Under the pieces are notes generated by a model. That model was given only the letters and a program-made list of their open reading frames with translations, did no database searches and was not told where the DNA came from. From Calycina herbarum (taxonomy: Eukaryota; Ascomycota; Leotiomycetes; Helotiales; Pezizellaceae): a stretch of DNA of 64,000 nt. Positions 47,201 to 60,015 of the stretch are shown here, in pieces. Numbering within the stretch: position 1 is the first letter of the stretch; the number at the start of each line of letters is the position of its first letter. The position numbers and the translations under genes were made by a program. The DNA is taken from positions 434,001-498,000 of the forward strand of contig LLEY01000012.1 of assembly GCA_001414485.1 (NCBI GenBank). The letters run 5' to 3'.

Positions 47201-50200
47201 GGACTTTGGATACAGGACCGGTAGAATCCTTCGAGTTCAATGTCTATACACGCAATAATACCCCGCCAACAGCGCTTCAAACCTTGGCCCCTTCGTTTCA
47301 GGTCGGCAATCGCCCATTGGACGGCTTGTATGAAACTTTTCACGGCGCGAATCCCCTATTGCGTGCAGAATTTCGATCTTCACCCATCTGGGGCAGGCAT
47401 GTTTTCGTTTCAGCTTTTCAAACATTCGCCAATAAAAGTTTGTATGACGGCGAATCGTCCTTGACGATCTTGCCCCTGATGCTCTGCAGCTGTCGCGTGT
47501 TTCTACTCAGTTTGGGGATTAACCTAGCATACTGTAAACGCCGTTCTGGGAATATCGAATGATGACCAAGGCTATCGGTCAGGTCAATATATTTTCGTTA
47601 CTAGACCTCGCCCAACTCTCATAGTGGTAGTCCTTTTTCATCAAGGCTGTGTGTTCTCGAATTAGTGTTCCAACGGTTCTTAAGAGGGTATAAACGTTGG
47701 CAGTAGCGTGGTATTCTCCACGTGGACCTCGCTGATGTGAATGCGCAGCCCTTCCTTTCTGCAGCTTCCTAGTATACACACCATGGCGGTAATCATACTG
47801 TTGTGCTTCCTAGAAGCTGACTCTACGTCTCGGTAGAGAGCGTCTATTGTAACAGCGGGGAAACACCACGACCGGAGTTTGATCTTGTACGGCACAGTAA
47901 ACACCCGTATTCTCCAAATCGAGTCCCGTAGAGGACAAGGAAAATGCAAGTGTCTATGCTATGCCACCCCATCGAGCTGCACAAAGCCACATCCAACATG
48001 TTCCCCATGTTCGAAATTTCATCTGCCGATAAGAAAACAATGGTACTACGAAACCAACAAGAGTAATTGATATTGCCCAGTAAAGAAGATTGACATGCAA
48101 TATTATTTTCATCCCATTGCCCGTACCTGGCATTTTCGAATTACATCATTGGACATTCGAGGAAAGGTTTCACTTTGCTTTAAACTAAACCGATCATCCA
48201 GTAGGTACAGCTTTGTCTGCTTCATGTAGCGACCGATGATGTAGATTGGAACTCCAGTTGGTGCTTATAATCAAGTATAGCCAGTAAGAACGCTGTACCA
48301 CACAAAAATCATCCAGCTAGCGAGCCAGGGTCTGGGATGCCATCCTTCAGGCTACTTGCCGTTACATTGCGAAAGCCGGCAGGTGTACGTGAACCGAAAT
48401 GCCCCCAAAATGACCCCAAGGAAAAGTCTTTTACACCCGAAGCTTTTACCCGATCTCTGTCCCAGCAAACTGTACCGTGCCGTTGGTGGTACGGCAGTGT
48501 GGACAGTGGTTGACAGCGGTGTACTTCATGGTGTGGTGGCTTGCACTCGCTGCGCCTCATTTTTGATAAACAGATAAAGCCACGACTCCTCGAAATAACT
48601 CTTTTCACCCCGCGTAAACAAACACATTTCCTCATTGCACTCGGTGAACGTGATTTACCACTTACAAAGACGTGCAGATAAACTATTGAAAATCGAGGAG
48701 CTGGAAATAGACGATAAGGACAAGGAAAAAGAAAAAAATACGACCGAGAGGCAACGCCGAGGTGGTGGGGGAAAACGTGGCCGGTTCCTGCAGCACCAAC
48801 ACCATGATTGGCACCCTCTGGTCTTCCAGAAGAAAATACCTCGTGGAAGATGCATCAGTCTCACAACAGAGAGTGATGTATGGAAGGTTAGGCTGAGTAA
48901 GACCTGCCTGGTGTGGTTGCGGTTGTGGTGCAGGTAGATGGGCGGGCGGAAGAATTGGAATTGACAGGACAGGTTTTACTCTCCTCTCTTGAAATCTTCC
49001 ACTTTTGCCGGTTTGGGCTTCACACTCGAAACCAGCCAGGAAAAGTTTTTCATCTCCCATTTCCACATTCGAGGACTGATGGCCATGATTACGTGAGAGC
49101 TGGTCAAGGTCCGTTCAAGCCGTGTAGGTACAAACACAATGATGAAGATTGTACTCGGCGGTACAAAGATTTGTTTGTCTTCATCATGAATGACGACTGT
49201 TTCATGGCGTTGGCCGTTGCTGCTTCGAATAGAAATCTGACATCACATCATCTACCAAAGGACCACTTGGTTGATAGAAGCTAGGAGAAAGACTAGTTCC
49301 GGTGATGCTGCTGATACTGGGCATATTCCGTCCTTGCTGGTGCTGGCGCTGGCGCTGGCGCTGTAGGCTGTAGGCTGTAGGTTGTTGTTGCTGACGTGAA
49401 CAATAAGTTCTCTTTCGCTTCTTGAGGTGCTTCGCGCCGGGCCGCCGTGTTGTAAATTTAAACAACAACTCTCCACTTTACCCATTGGGGTGTGCATTAG
49501 CCCTAGAGGTCCGCGCAGGTTGTTCCAATTGTTCCACTCTTCCTCGCGCGCCGGTCCAGTTTTGATTCTATTCTGATTGTCCCTTATCGATTGGCAGAAC
49601 GGGATGATGGCGGAAGGAACCTAGGGAAGAAAAGATTTGGAATATGATGACCGTTGACCGTTGACCATTGCCCGGACCAGGCCTGGTACTTTTTGGTGAC
49701 GTCCCGAATCTTTTTTAGTTTGGAACTCTCCGATGCAATAGCTCGGGTGTTAATAGGGTACAGAATTGGTATGTTTGAGGCCCTGGAAGCGTGACAATCT
49801 TAGAGACGATCCTGAGACGATCCTGGCTTTTTGGTTATTCTGGTGATTTCTTGAGCGGGAGAGGCTTGTTGGTCGGAGATGCCGTGTTTGACATGCTCGT
49901 GGTTGTCCTGATCGCGGCTGGTTGGGAATACAGATATTTTGGAAATAAACGCGTCGCCGAACGGAGGAGCGATGGTCCGGAAAATGGTCGAAGGAGTAAC
50001 TGGGAACCCGATATTCGCTTCTTTACTGTGCCCAACAGCCTCGTAACGTGATCGTGATGATCGGGCAGCAGTATGCGTTTGCATTTGAAGGTGTTGATCT
50101 GGTGCTGGTGCTGGTGCTGGTGATACTCGGAGAACAGGAAGGGGAAGGAGAAGGCGCCGCGGCGCCGCGTATAGCCGTGCTTCGCTTACACGTGGAAGCA

Positions 50201-50506
50201 CGTGGATTTCTTTCTACCAATACGAGAAGGAGGGGAGGCTCTCACTGCTGCAGAGTCAAGTGCTACCCCACCACACTGGATTGTGGTGATACTCAGTACG
50301 AGCTCATGTCTCTTCACTCCATCAGAAGACTACCATTCTTCAAACATCCCACCACCACCAACCTCTGCCACCGCTCACACCGCTCACACCACATCTCAAT
50401 CCCCCCTTTAACCAGAAATTGCCCCAAAACCCCCGGAGCCCCTCAACAACCTTCTCGCTCTCGAAACTATCTTACGAACTCAATTCGTTCACATCAAGCC
50501 AAAAAG
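44245..50506. other. 6.3-kb head-to-head intergenic region without recognisable genes
   Basis: The region lies between the transcription factor gene (minus) and the dipeptidase gene (plus). All open frames are short (up to about 170 codons), overlap on both strands and have no domain-like text or plausible intron-exon chains. GC content is normal, unlike the transposon nest. A GCTGG(T/C)-type microsatellite is at 49335-49395 and a GGTGCT run at 50098-50125. It probably contains long 5' leaders and regulatory sequence; a non-coding RNA or fast-evolving gene cannot be excluded. Confidence 0.45.
49335..49395. repeat. Compound microsatellite (GCTGGY)n and (TGTAGGC)n
   Basis: Successive GCTGGT/GCTGGC units are followed by three TGTAGG(C/T) units and a TTGTTGTTG tail. 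Non-coding context. Confidence 0.7.
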
Positions 50507-51991
50507 ATGGCTCCCCAACTAGACGGCTTCTTTAAACAAGTCGACACCCTCTCGGACCACTTCATCGAGCGTCTTCGGAAAGCAGTCGCTATCCCCTCGA
50601 TATCTGCTGAGGATGAACGTCGTCCAGATGTCGTGCGCATGGGAAAGTGGCTCGCAGATGAATTGACAGCATTGGGAGCCGAGGTCGAGCAGAGACCACT
50701 GGGAAAACAACCACACAAGGAACATCTTGACCTACCTCCGGTCGTTATCGCTCGGTATGGCAATGACAAGAAGAAGCGCACAATTTTGGTGTACGGACAT
50801 TATGATGTTCAACCAGCGGGAAAGGAAGATGGTTGGGCAACTGAGCCTTTTGAGTTGACCGTCGATGACAAGGGAAGAATGTATGGCAGGGGAAGTACGG
50901 ATGATAAGGGACCTGTTTTGGGATGGCTTAATGCCATTGAAGCCCATCAAACGGCTGGTGTTGACTTCCCCGTCAACCTGTTGATGTGCTTTGAGGGAAT
51001 GGAGGAGTATGGGTCAGAAGGCTTGGATGACTTTATCAAAGCCGAGGCCAAGAATTATTTCAAAGACGCAGATGCCGTCTGTATTTCAGATAACTACTGG
51101 CTTGGTACTGAGAAGCCTTGCCTCACATATGGTCTCCGAGGCTGCAGTTATTATTCCGTGGAGATTTCGGGACCTGGTGCAGATCTCCACAGTGGTGTTT
51201 TTGGTGGTACAGCCCAGGAGCCTATGACCGATTTGGTTCGTGTTCTTGCAACCTTGGTTGATACCAATGGAAAAATTCAAATTCCAGGTTTGGCCGACCT
51301 TGTTGCCCCTCTTACTGAGGAAGAAAAGTCCCTATACGGTGATATCGCTTTCACCATGGACAACATCTACGAATCCCTAGGCAGTCAAACCACAATCCAT
51401 TCCGATAAAGAGAATACCCTCATGGCTCGATGGCGTTACCCTTCTCTCTCAATCCACGGTATCGAGGGTGCATTCTCACAACCAGGAGCCAAAACCGTCA
51501 TTCCAGCAAAGGTCATTGGCAAATTCTCAATCCGAACAGTCCCAAATATGGAACCTGATGATGTCGACCGTCTAGTGTTCAAGTATGTCAATGAGCAATT
51601 TGCGAAGCTTGGAAGCAAGAACACTTTCAACTGTTATCTTCAACACGCTGGAAAGTGGTGGGTTGCTAGTCCAAAACACTGGAATTTTAGTGCCGCAGCT
51701 AAGGCGGCGGAGAGAGTCTGGGGTCTCAAGCCTGATTTGACGAGAGAGGGTGGCAGGTAAGTGACAACTCTCACCCGTATTGATATAGTCAAGTCACTAA
51801 CACTTGTTAGTATTCCTGTCACATTGACATTTGAGCAAGCAACGGGTAAAAATGTGCTTCTACTTCCTATGGGTAGCTCCACTGATGGTGCTCACTCGAT
51901 TAACGAGAAGCTTGACAAGAAGAATTATATTGAGGGTATCAAGTTATTGGGAGCTTACTTGCATTATGTTGCTGAAGAGCCAATGGAATAA
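50507..51991 (+). CDS. dug1: Cytosolic Cys-Gly metallodipeptidase, Dug1/CNDP2 family (M20)
   Basis: This enzyme hydrolyses dipeptides such as Cys-Gly from glutathione turnover, using two metal ions in the cytosol. The two exons are 50507-51756 and 51811-51991, with a 54-nt phase-2 intron (GTAAGT, CACTAACAC, TTAG), giving 476 aa, the usual family length. Metal and catalytic residues of M20 peptidases are in place: H98 in YGHYDVQP, D132 in [11 protein letters not shown]166/E167 in [13 protein letters not shown]195 in SDNYWLG and H445 in [10 protein letters not shown]. The start ([10 protein letters not shown]) follows AAAAAG and is in the family position. The open frame extends upstream to 50048, but that part has no family resemblance. 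Confidence 0.93.
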
Positions 51992-52373
51992 TTATCTACA
52001 CATTAATCTGTAGTGCTCACAGCAATACAATTAAAAATACAAAAAATACGAAAAATAGAAAGGCTTTGATTTAGTCCACTCACACTCAGAACTTCAGTGC
52101 TGGAAAAGCAAGTATCTTTCAGTCCATGCGTACATCTAACCACCCTAAATCTAATAAATTGTCCCCTGTTTTTGTTTATTTTCAATCAATTTCTCAGTGT
52201 CAATGCTTTGTCCATTGAAGGAAAATGGGTTCAAATTCTGGAACCACTCCCAAGTGACGAGGCTGACTTCTCAGGGGTCTGAGCGCGTGAAGCGGTCGCG
52301 TCTTCCACTCTCCATTGCTTCCAAGAAAGACATCTTCAACATCCTCAGCCTCTAGAATTCACAACCGCCCAAC
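51992..52373. other. Short intergenic: dug1 3' end and rtt106 promoter
   Basis: 382 bp between two plus-strand genes, with no additional feature seen. Confidence 0.5.
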
Positions 52374-53843
52374 ATGGTATCTAAACTAGATGAAAAGACT
52401 CTAGACGAGGCATTTCAAAGCCGACCCGATCTTCGACAAGCCATTCGACTCGCAGCAGGTAAGTCGCATCATCTCCCCAGCCTTGTCGCAAACTCCCCAG
52501 GCTCGGATTTCCAAAGTTACGAAAAATTAACAATCTTCTTTCGCACAGTGGGAGATAATTATATCGAATTATTTAACCAGATTTCACTCCATGTCTCGAA
52601 TCTCACCGTAACATCTTCAGAGCCTGTATCCAAGAAACGCCGTTTGGATGAGGGGATCGCATCTCGACCCGCCGCAAATGGCACACCCAATGGAACCGTC
52701 CCAGCGAGCAGCAACGACCCCGTCCTACTCGAAATTAAAGAAATCTCAGTAGTGATTCCCCAGCGCAAAAAGTATACCTTGTGCTTCACATCCACACACC
52801 TCTACGCCCGTCTCCCAGATTCCCCGGAACCCGTTGCGGGGATAAGTTATGCGTGGAAGGATATCGGTATGTTTTCAATGCCCTAGATGAAGAAAGATAA
52901 GGGCTAATTGTTTGGGATAGAATACGCATTCTACCTCCCCGTCCCCGAGAAAACCCAAAAACAATACAATTACATTTTCTTCCCCCGCTCTACAAACATT
53001 ACACCCTCCAAACCCTCCGGCCCTCCCACTATCGAACCCCTCGTCTTCACAGTCCCCGATACTGCGCCAAAGGCCGGGACGATAGGTGGTTCGGAAGCCC
53101 AGGCCGCACAAGCAGTATCCGATGACTACAAGTCCCTCTTCGACTGGGCCCTCTCTACACGGTTAAAAGCTGCCGGACAAACGAGTTTGAAAATCATACA
53201 CGCGGATTCGAAGCTTTTTTCCTCGGAAATCAGACAGCCCCATCGACCGAATGAAAAGGCCGTCTTTGTTAAAGCTTTCCGGGGAAGTAAAGATGGATAT
53301 CTCTTCTTCCTCCCCGTAGGAATCCTTTGGGGGTTCAAAAAGCCTCTACAATTTCTGCCTCACTCCCGAATTCTGGGGGTGAGTTATACAAACGTACTTC
53401 AACGAACTTTTAATTTGAATGTCGAGGTGGATATGAATCCCGACGGGGGAACAGAAGATTCACAGGAGGAATTCGAGTTCAGTATGCTTGATCAGGCGGA
53501 TTTCAATGGGATTGATGGGTTTGTTAAACGTCATGGGTTACAGGATAAGAGTATGGCGGAGCAGAGGAAGGCGAAGAGGTTGAATGTTAATGTTGTGAAA
53601 GATGAGGAGGGGAATGTGGTTGGTAATGCGGAGGCGGGGGAGTTGGAGAAAGCGGGGATGGAGGCGGAACAGGCTGCTATGGATGAAGAAGATGAGGAGG
53701 AGGAAGATTATGATCCTGGTAGTGAGGGTGAGAGTGAAGGCTCGGGTACGAGTGAAGACGAGAGTGAGGATGGTGATGGTGATGGGGGAGGGGAGGCGGC
53801 GGATGACGATGACGATGATGATGAGGGGGAAGATGAGTTATAG
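52374..53843 (+). CDS. rtt106: Histone chaperone Rtt106
   Basis: Rtt106 binds H3-H4 (with H3K56ac) and deposits them during replication and at silenced or histone genes. The three exons are 52374-52458, 52549-52866 and 52921-53843, giving 441 aa. Two PH-like domains are indicated by text such as [13 protein letters not shown] and [20 protein letters not shown], then [18 protein letters not shown] and [13 protein letters not shown]. The C-terminal tail is strongly acidic ([16 protein letters not shown], ending [10 protein letters not shown]), as in the family. The first intron is 90 nt (3n) and contains no in-frame stop, so its retention would add 30 residues. The second (54 nt) has a GCTAATTG branch. 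The region between residues 70 and 110 is Ser/Asn-rich and carries KKRRLDEG, possibly a nuclear signal. Confidence 0.9.
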
Positions 53844-55111
53844 TGTTTCTTGCAGGGGAGTGGATGTGTTAGCGCGGATGTGTTTCATGAGCTTTATGAC
53901 CTTGCTACTTTCTGGGGATATAATGAATGGATGGCGTTTAGGGTCTTTCTTTCTTGAAGCGAGGCTGTTGTTGTAACGTGCTAGGGGTGTTTAAGAAGGA
54001 ATTATAGTTATACTATAACTGTTCTATTTCTCCGCGATAAATCATCTTGAAACTCTCTACATTAGAAGAGATTATATACAATAGAAGGATGTTGTAGTTC
54101 AATTTATAGAATACTTATATATCTATTTCTTCTAGTGCTAGTATAGAGATAGTATTGTCAAGACGTATACTTATAAGTAGATTAAATAAAGCCTTCTTCG
54201 AAGAATTAATCTTACTCTAGTACGTATCTATTCTCCAAGTTATCACAGGTGATTTTATTTACTTTCTATATATATTTCTCAACTATCTCATCTAGTTTAA
54301 TAAGCGCTTTTAGAAACGTACACGCGAAGTATGTATAAAAAGAGTGAGATTTAGGACTCAAGTGCTGGGAAAGTAGGTTTATTTTATAGTATAAACCTCT
54401 TTGTCGCGCGTATACTCGTTTAATGTGCCGCTTTTAGATTAAAAGCATCTACTTTTAGTACACGTTTTTAAAAGGGCTTATTATACTAGATGGAATAGGT
54501 TATTATTTTTATAAACTCAAGTATGGTTCTTATCTATTAAAACAGCTTAAGAGAGTAGATTTTTGTTTCGTCTGTAATTTAGCACGTCTATAATATAAAC
54601 AAGTTTTTAAATCTAGCTAGCTGGTACCTGATAGTCATAGGTCGATAGTTATAATCTATGAAACTTGAAATAGTACAGGTCTATTTGTCTAACTACTCGA
54701 ATCTCTTCTAATCTAATATCTGTTTCTAATCTCTACTATAACTGCTCTCTCCTTTAACTTGAATTTGGTCTCCATTCTTATAAGCGAGTCTATCTATATA
54801 TTTGCGCTTTTTCCTCGGCTCCAATATCCCCAGAAAAGTAAGAAAAGTAGTTCGTCTCTGATTTTTATGTTTTTGTAACGAATGTGCTGATAACGAATGT
54901 GCTGATAACGAATGTGCTGGTGTATGGCATAGGCCGTGGATATGAGGGTTGTGATGATTCTGGAATTGCATGTAGGAGTGATGGAGGGGTGATGCCCAGG
55001 ATCCTGGCTATATACAGGGTAAACTCATAAGGGTCGTTCCTGCCCCCAACACTGGTAACGAAAAGGAAAAAATAAAGTACAAGAAATGAAATTGTGGCCA
55101 AGATACAACTA
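53844..55111. other. Intergenic AT-rich region between rtt106 and the peptidase-fusion gene
   Basis: The stretch 54000-54740 is AT-rich and RIP-like, with no recognisable coding or element ends. A 15-bp unit AACGAATGTGCTGAT is repeated three times at 54876-54920. No genes are seen. Confidence 0.45.
54876..54920. repeat. Three tandem copies of a 15-bp unit
   Basis: AACGAATGTGCTGAT-type units in direct tandem, the last slightly diverged. Non-coding. Confidence 0.75.
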
Positions 55112-58100
55112 CTATGTTCCCGCAAACTGCCCCGAGCAATAAGTATCACCCTCTGCAAACAACGGGCACGGCTGAAGATAATTCAAAAGCGGACCATAAC
55201 CCTCAGTCTGAATGACAAAGTTCCCGGTAGTCAGGGTGTCAGTGCCAAGTGGAACATTCCACGTGAAATGATAATGGTCTTGTGTAACAGTCACCGCACC
55301 CAGGTTGGTCCAAGACCAGGTGGGATTGAGCTCATCAGTACCAGAGTACCCGTACAGAGTACCTGATTCTATCATAGCAACGGCACAGACGTAGCGACTA
55401 CCGGTGTAGTTTATCGTCCATCCTGGGGCGACGCAGAAACCGTCGACGGTTTCGGTGATGTACAGTCGGACGTAGGCATAGGGGATGAGAACGTCGGCCT
55501 CGTAAACGGACGAGGAGCCACTTGTCACAACGTTGGCGTTGGTAATATATTTCCCTGCTTCTGCTGGACTATTGGTACTTGCAGTGACGGTGCCTGACAG
55601 CGGGGACTCGCTTCCACCACCACCAACTGCGCTTATTTGAAAGGAGAAGCCTGACGTTCCAACTGCTAGATTTCCGACGGTAACGGCGGTCATGTATGAT
55701 GCGAGGTTAAGAGTAGCAACACCATTCACATACACCTTGTATGAGACGGCGTTGGCAGAGGTAGACCATTTCAGACTCACGGAGCTGTAATCGGTGGCTG
55801 TCACGGTTAAACCTGCTGGTGCGGATGCTGCAGATCCAGTAACAAAGGCTGTAGGCTCAGCAACCTGAACTGTACCGCCCTCCATGGCCGCAAGCAGCGT
55901 TTGCATATACGCATCGTTAGGGAGAGTATCATATGGATTTGGGAGGGTGTCATCCGTGATCTGGACGTACCCGGCCCCCCTTTTCTTAGCGAGAGCAGCA
56001 ACCGTTGCTACAGCACTCGATGGGACGTTATAGATGATATGCCATATTTTCTGGGTGCTGGACGCCGTCCATCCATTTGAAACGTAGCTACTGGTGTAAG
56101 TCTCGTAACTCGACTCGAAGGTCATGAGGGTGTCGGCGGAATCCTCAAAGCACTGTGGCATGGTGGCCCCTGGGTTCAGGACGGTGAAGGCACCTGGGTA
56201 CTTACGCTTCGTATTCTCCGTGATCAGGCGGTACAGTTCAGAGAACTGGTTATCCGTTCCACAAGAATTCCAGCCTTCGTCAAAGAAGATTCCCCCAATC
56301 TTCCCGGGATACAGCGAGTACCATAAATCAACGTCCATCTCGATTTGAGAGACCCAGTCCGCAAGCTCGTTGGAGCCCAGCCGAGTGGTAAATCCGAGAG
56401 TGCTCTGGCCTAGATAACCGGTTCGTACATAGCCGATAACTGTCTTGCCGGCGCCTGCTGCGTTGTTGATGACCTTTTCCCAAGCCGTATTTACGGTGTT
56501 GTCTGGTCCGTTGAGAGCGTTCGCGACGAGCACCGATAACTTACCAATGTCGTAGTTGGTCATTCGAGTCCACGCATCTGCGTCTCCAGCTGGAGGAATA
56601 TAAGCCGCAATACCGATCTGCTGCCCTCCCGAGCCAGGAGTCCCGCTGTCTCCACCGCTACCGCTGCCCGTGCCAGTACCATCCCAACCGGTGCATATTG
56701 GATCTGAAAGGGCATAGGTAACGGTTGTAGTATCGCCATCTCCTTTGTGCTCGTCGCATTGACAAGTGCAGTCTTCATTGAAGCTTCCGTCGTCGTTGGG
56801 ATACCGACAGTCTGACCTAGAAATAAATCCATCAGCCTCAACCCGTTTAATCTTCCTCGCTTACACTTACGAAAGCCAACAACCTCCCGTGTCCGATAAA
56901 TCATAGCCAGGAAACGCGCAACCGTCTTCCCCCTCCACACACCAACCATCCGGGGGAGTTGGCATAGCCAGTGGAACTTCTCCTAAAGACTCGAGGTTGA
57001 TTTCGTCTTGATCACTCGGCTCCGTCTCCACCGGTGTCCCGTCACCACCTTCATCTTGTCGCTTGTCGACCCCATCGGACAACTCGCGCTTGGTAGGTTT
57101 CCCGGAATCAGTCCAACTCCAAAGATACGCGAAATAGTTGTAGCTGACCATCCACGCGTAGCTATCGGCGTTCCTAATTGTCTGCCATCTTATATTAGCG
57201 CCGATCCCGCCATAGTTACTCCACGCCCACTCGGTACATTTCGGGTCGCCGTAAATGGGCGTGTCCGATTTCCCGGTACTCGCAAGATACCCTAGTTGAT
57301 CCGAGACTACCATACTCTGTCAATGCTCTACTACACAATATGTTAGAGATGCCAGGACTTACTATGAAACGTCCCTTCATCGACTTTGGGATTATGGAAC
57401 CACTCATGGATCAAAACGTGTTCTCGGGTTGCCAGGTCTTTGATTTCGGATGCTGAACGATACCCTTTGTTTATGAGAGTGTCCACATTTGGCTGTTGGT
57501 AATCGTACCAAAACATAGGGCAAAGGTATATCGAATTGCATTCTTTGCATCCATCTTCCAAGTTCTTACCTAGAAGATGGGGAGTCAGTTATGGCCTATC
57601 AAAAAAATGTCCCGGGATTTCGCCCAGGATAAATGCTGGGGCTCAGGAATGATGATGGAATGATTCATGAGTGATTCAAGAGAAAGAAAGCGGTAGAACG
57701 GTGTCCCAATGACCTACCTTTTGCAGCGGTAAATGCTGATCTGGGGATGGTCAGTATTGACTATAATTGAGGTCATTACAGGGTAATTCTTTACTTACAC
57801 TCTGCCCTTATCACAGTAGGTGCCATATAGCCTTTCGGGTTGGCAGACATAGCGAGTCTTATATCCACGTTTGTCGGTTGGGACCGCCTTGCTGGTTACT
57901 GGGGCGTCTATTGGCCTACAACAAATTAGCAGACGTCTTTCTCGTTGACCCAGAAGCGGGGGGCAGCGAGTAGGGATAAAACCTGCTCCCGACCACTAAT
58001 AATAGGAGTGCCCAAGGGGGAAGAAAGGGGGAAGTTGCTTACCAACGCTTCACCTTATGCCACACATCTAGTATAGGTATTAGCGACTATTTTCCAATAA

Positions 58101-58544
58101 GAGGGATTGAACTTTGTTTGTAGAACACCTACTGTTTGCCCATGTACTCCAATTTTCGCCACCAACTGCAAAGTCGTACCACCCAGCCTCTTTCACAAAG
58201 TAACGATTGAAACCTGCTGAATTCCAAGCATCCGTCTTCCAGTCACCTGATTTATCTAGCATCTCTAAGGCCTGTCGAGTAGTCTTGACTAGTATATTGA
58301 AGCGATCGCCGGTACAATCGGCGACGGCGAAGTCCCAGTCAGTTTTTGGAAATGCCTTCTTCGCGGCGGCTAATATCTCAGGAGTTATTGTCGCACGGCT
58401 GACGAGGGGGTCTATCTCATTGCTGCTGATTGTTTCGTTGAAAGATTCGGTTGTTAATGGGGCGAAAGCTGCAAGTTATCCCAAACTAACGATGGAGAAG
58501 GATAGGAGCGGTAGTAAACCGACCTTGAGAGGATTGAGTTTCAT
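55112..58544 (-). pseudogene. Secreted HExxH metallopeptidase - spherulin-4-like - fibronectin III fusion, broken
   Basis: The exon chain on the minus strand is 58544-58133, 58067-58043 (25 nt), 57915-57799, 57740-57718 (23 nt), 57569-57363, 57316-56871 and 56816-55112. A signal peptide (MKLNPLKVGLLPLL...) opens the gene. A zinc-binding HEWFH lies at 57408-57394, followed by NADSYAWMVSYNYF, as in M35/lysine-specific endopeptidase-like domains. After a linker and a Cys-rich segment comes a TIM-barrel-like domain of the spherulation-specific family 4 type (YIPPAGD..., GIFFDEGW), then a fibronectin III-like domain and a C-terminal domain. Two lesions are present: an in-frame TAA at 58478-58476 (codon 23, right after the signal peptide) and a one-base phase conflict at the 57362-57317 intron. 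All other junctions keep phase. The domain assignments are from pattern recognition. Confidence 0.6.
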
Positions 58545-60015
58545 GGCGAAGTTTGACTTTGGCACTGAGCGTGAAGTTGAGCTTGAAAGAAAAAAGAAAA
58601 AAAATTCGACTGGGAACCAAGTTTATTTATAAGTTTATTTATTATACTTAAACTTTAAAGTTGGAAAAACGTGTGACGAGCTATGTACTCTTTTTGGCCG
58701 AAGGAATGAGGCGTTGAAAATTGATCAGATTTTTTTATGGAGAGGTGTCCAACTAGAGAAATTCACTGTGCCGCAATGACAACGAGAAGTAGGCGGAAAG
58801 AAGAAGGTGACGGAAGAATTATCGAAAGACTTTGCGAATATCGTGTTAGTAGAGAGTCTGCTCTAGATGTTCTTTTTCAAAATAAAAAAAGGCTCATTTT
58901 CCTCATTGTAAAATATCTTAGACTTGGGTAAATATCTCGCCTCATGGTCTTTTGTAAAGACTTTACAGTCATTACACGTTTATATTGCAGAGAGAGAGAG
59001 ACAAGTCTGGAGAACTGTCGAAGTCGAGGTCTCTGTAGACTCCTCGGAAGTTGGATATAGTATAAAAATAGCTTTGCAACCTTGTAGAAAGTAAGGTTTA
59101 AGCGTAACTTAGCTTGTATATGTGCAGCACGGCCCGCACCCAATGGACTGTCTACTGGGAGACTAGGATAAGGGTAGTTAGCTCGCTCGCTTACGGTTCA
59201 CCCCGAAAGCATGGTCGCATTTGCTTGTCCAACCAGGTACCCCCGCCCTTTTCATATTTGGAGTGGAATGCTCTTGATTATGGGCTCTAGGCCTCTTTGC
59301 AAGAGATAACTATTCATGCTAACTAAGTGAGGTTTGAATGGTGGGTTTGCTAAAATTAAGCTAGAGACACAAGAAAGTGGAGAAGGCGATATCAGAGGGT
59401 AGAGTGGGTATTATACTTGATAGGTATAGGTAGAGGAAAGAGAAATAATTGTTTCCCTCCATAATAATTCGAGTTGTCAGGTAGCGACAGGATATCGATG
59501 CATGGATGATAATAGGTGCAAAATAGCTTCAAATTCCGCCAGAAAAAAGTTATACACTTCTAAACATCAGATTTAATCATCAGATTTATGCAGGGTTCTC
59601 CTCACCCCGTCAGCCCCAACAAGTATCTCGCTCAGAGCAAACCGAAAATACGAAGTAAATGGACAAAGTTTCCCGATCTGCATTCCCAAAGAAGAGGAGA
59701 AAAATTCATGCAAACCCACCTTTAATAAAATTCCGAGATCTGGATTCCTAAGGATATGCGCCGTGGCATATTTTTAAGCGTAGGATTCAAGTTAGGTCCT
59801 CAATATGTCGCTAGCTTCCACGAGCTGTCGGGCACAGCAAAGTGATCATGGGCAATAGAAAGTCGATGTTAAGATAAGCGAGAATAAGTGAATGAACTGA
59901 CATTCTGGTATTGTATATATACTTTCATCTTCTGTTCTCCCTCTACTCTTTTACTTTCTCCACATCACTCACACTCACACTCACACTCACCCAGTTCAGC
60001 AAGCAAACTTTCAAA
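58545..60015. other. Intergenic: divergent promoter of two secreted-protein genes
   Basis: This is the head-to-head region between the broken peptidase-fusion gene and the small secreted protein. No coding remnant is recognised. A CACACT-type microsatellite lies at 59964-59991 just before the ATG at 60016. Confidence 0.5.
59964..59991 (+). repeat. CACTCA/CACACT microsatellite in the leader of the small secreted protein gene
   Basis: About four consecutive 6-bp ACTCAC units end 25 bp upstream of the ATG. Confidence 0.7.

Noticed and set aside
47182..47562. 126-codon plus-strand open frame in the 6.3-kb gap
   Set aside because: Not recognised and without coding-like features; overlapping frames exist on both strands.
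53602..53976. Plus-strand Met/Arg-rich frame overlapping the rtt106 acidic tail
   Set aside because: Shadow of GAT/GAG repeats encoding the acidic tail in the correct frame.
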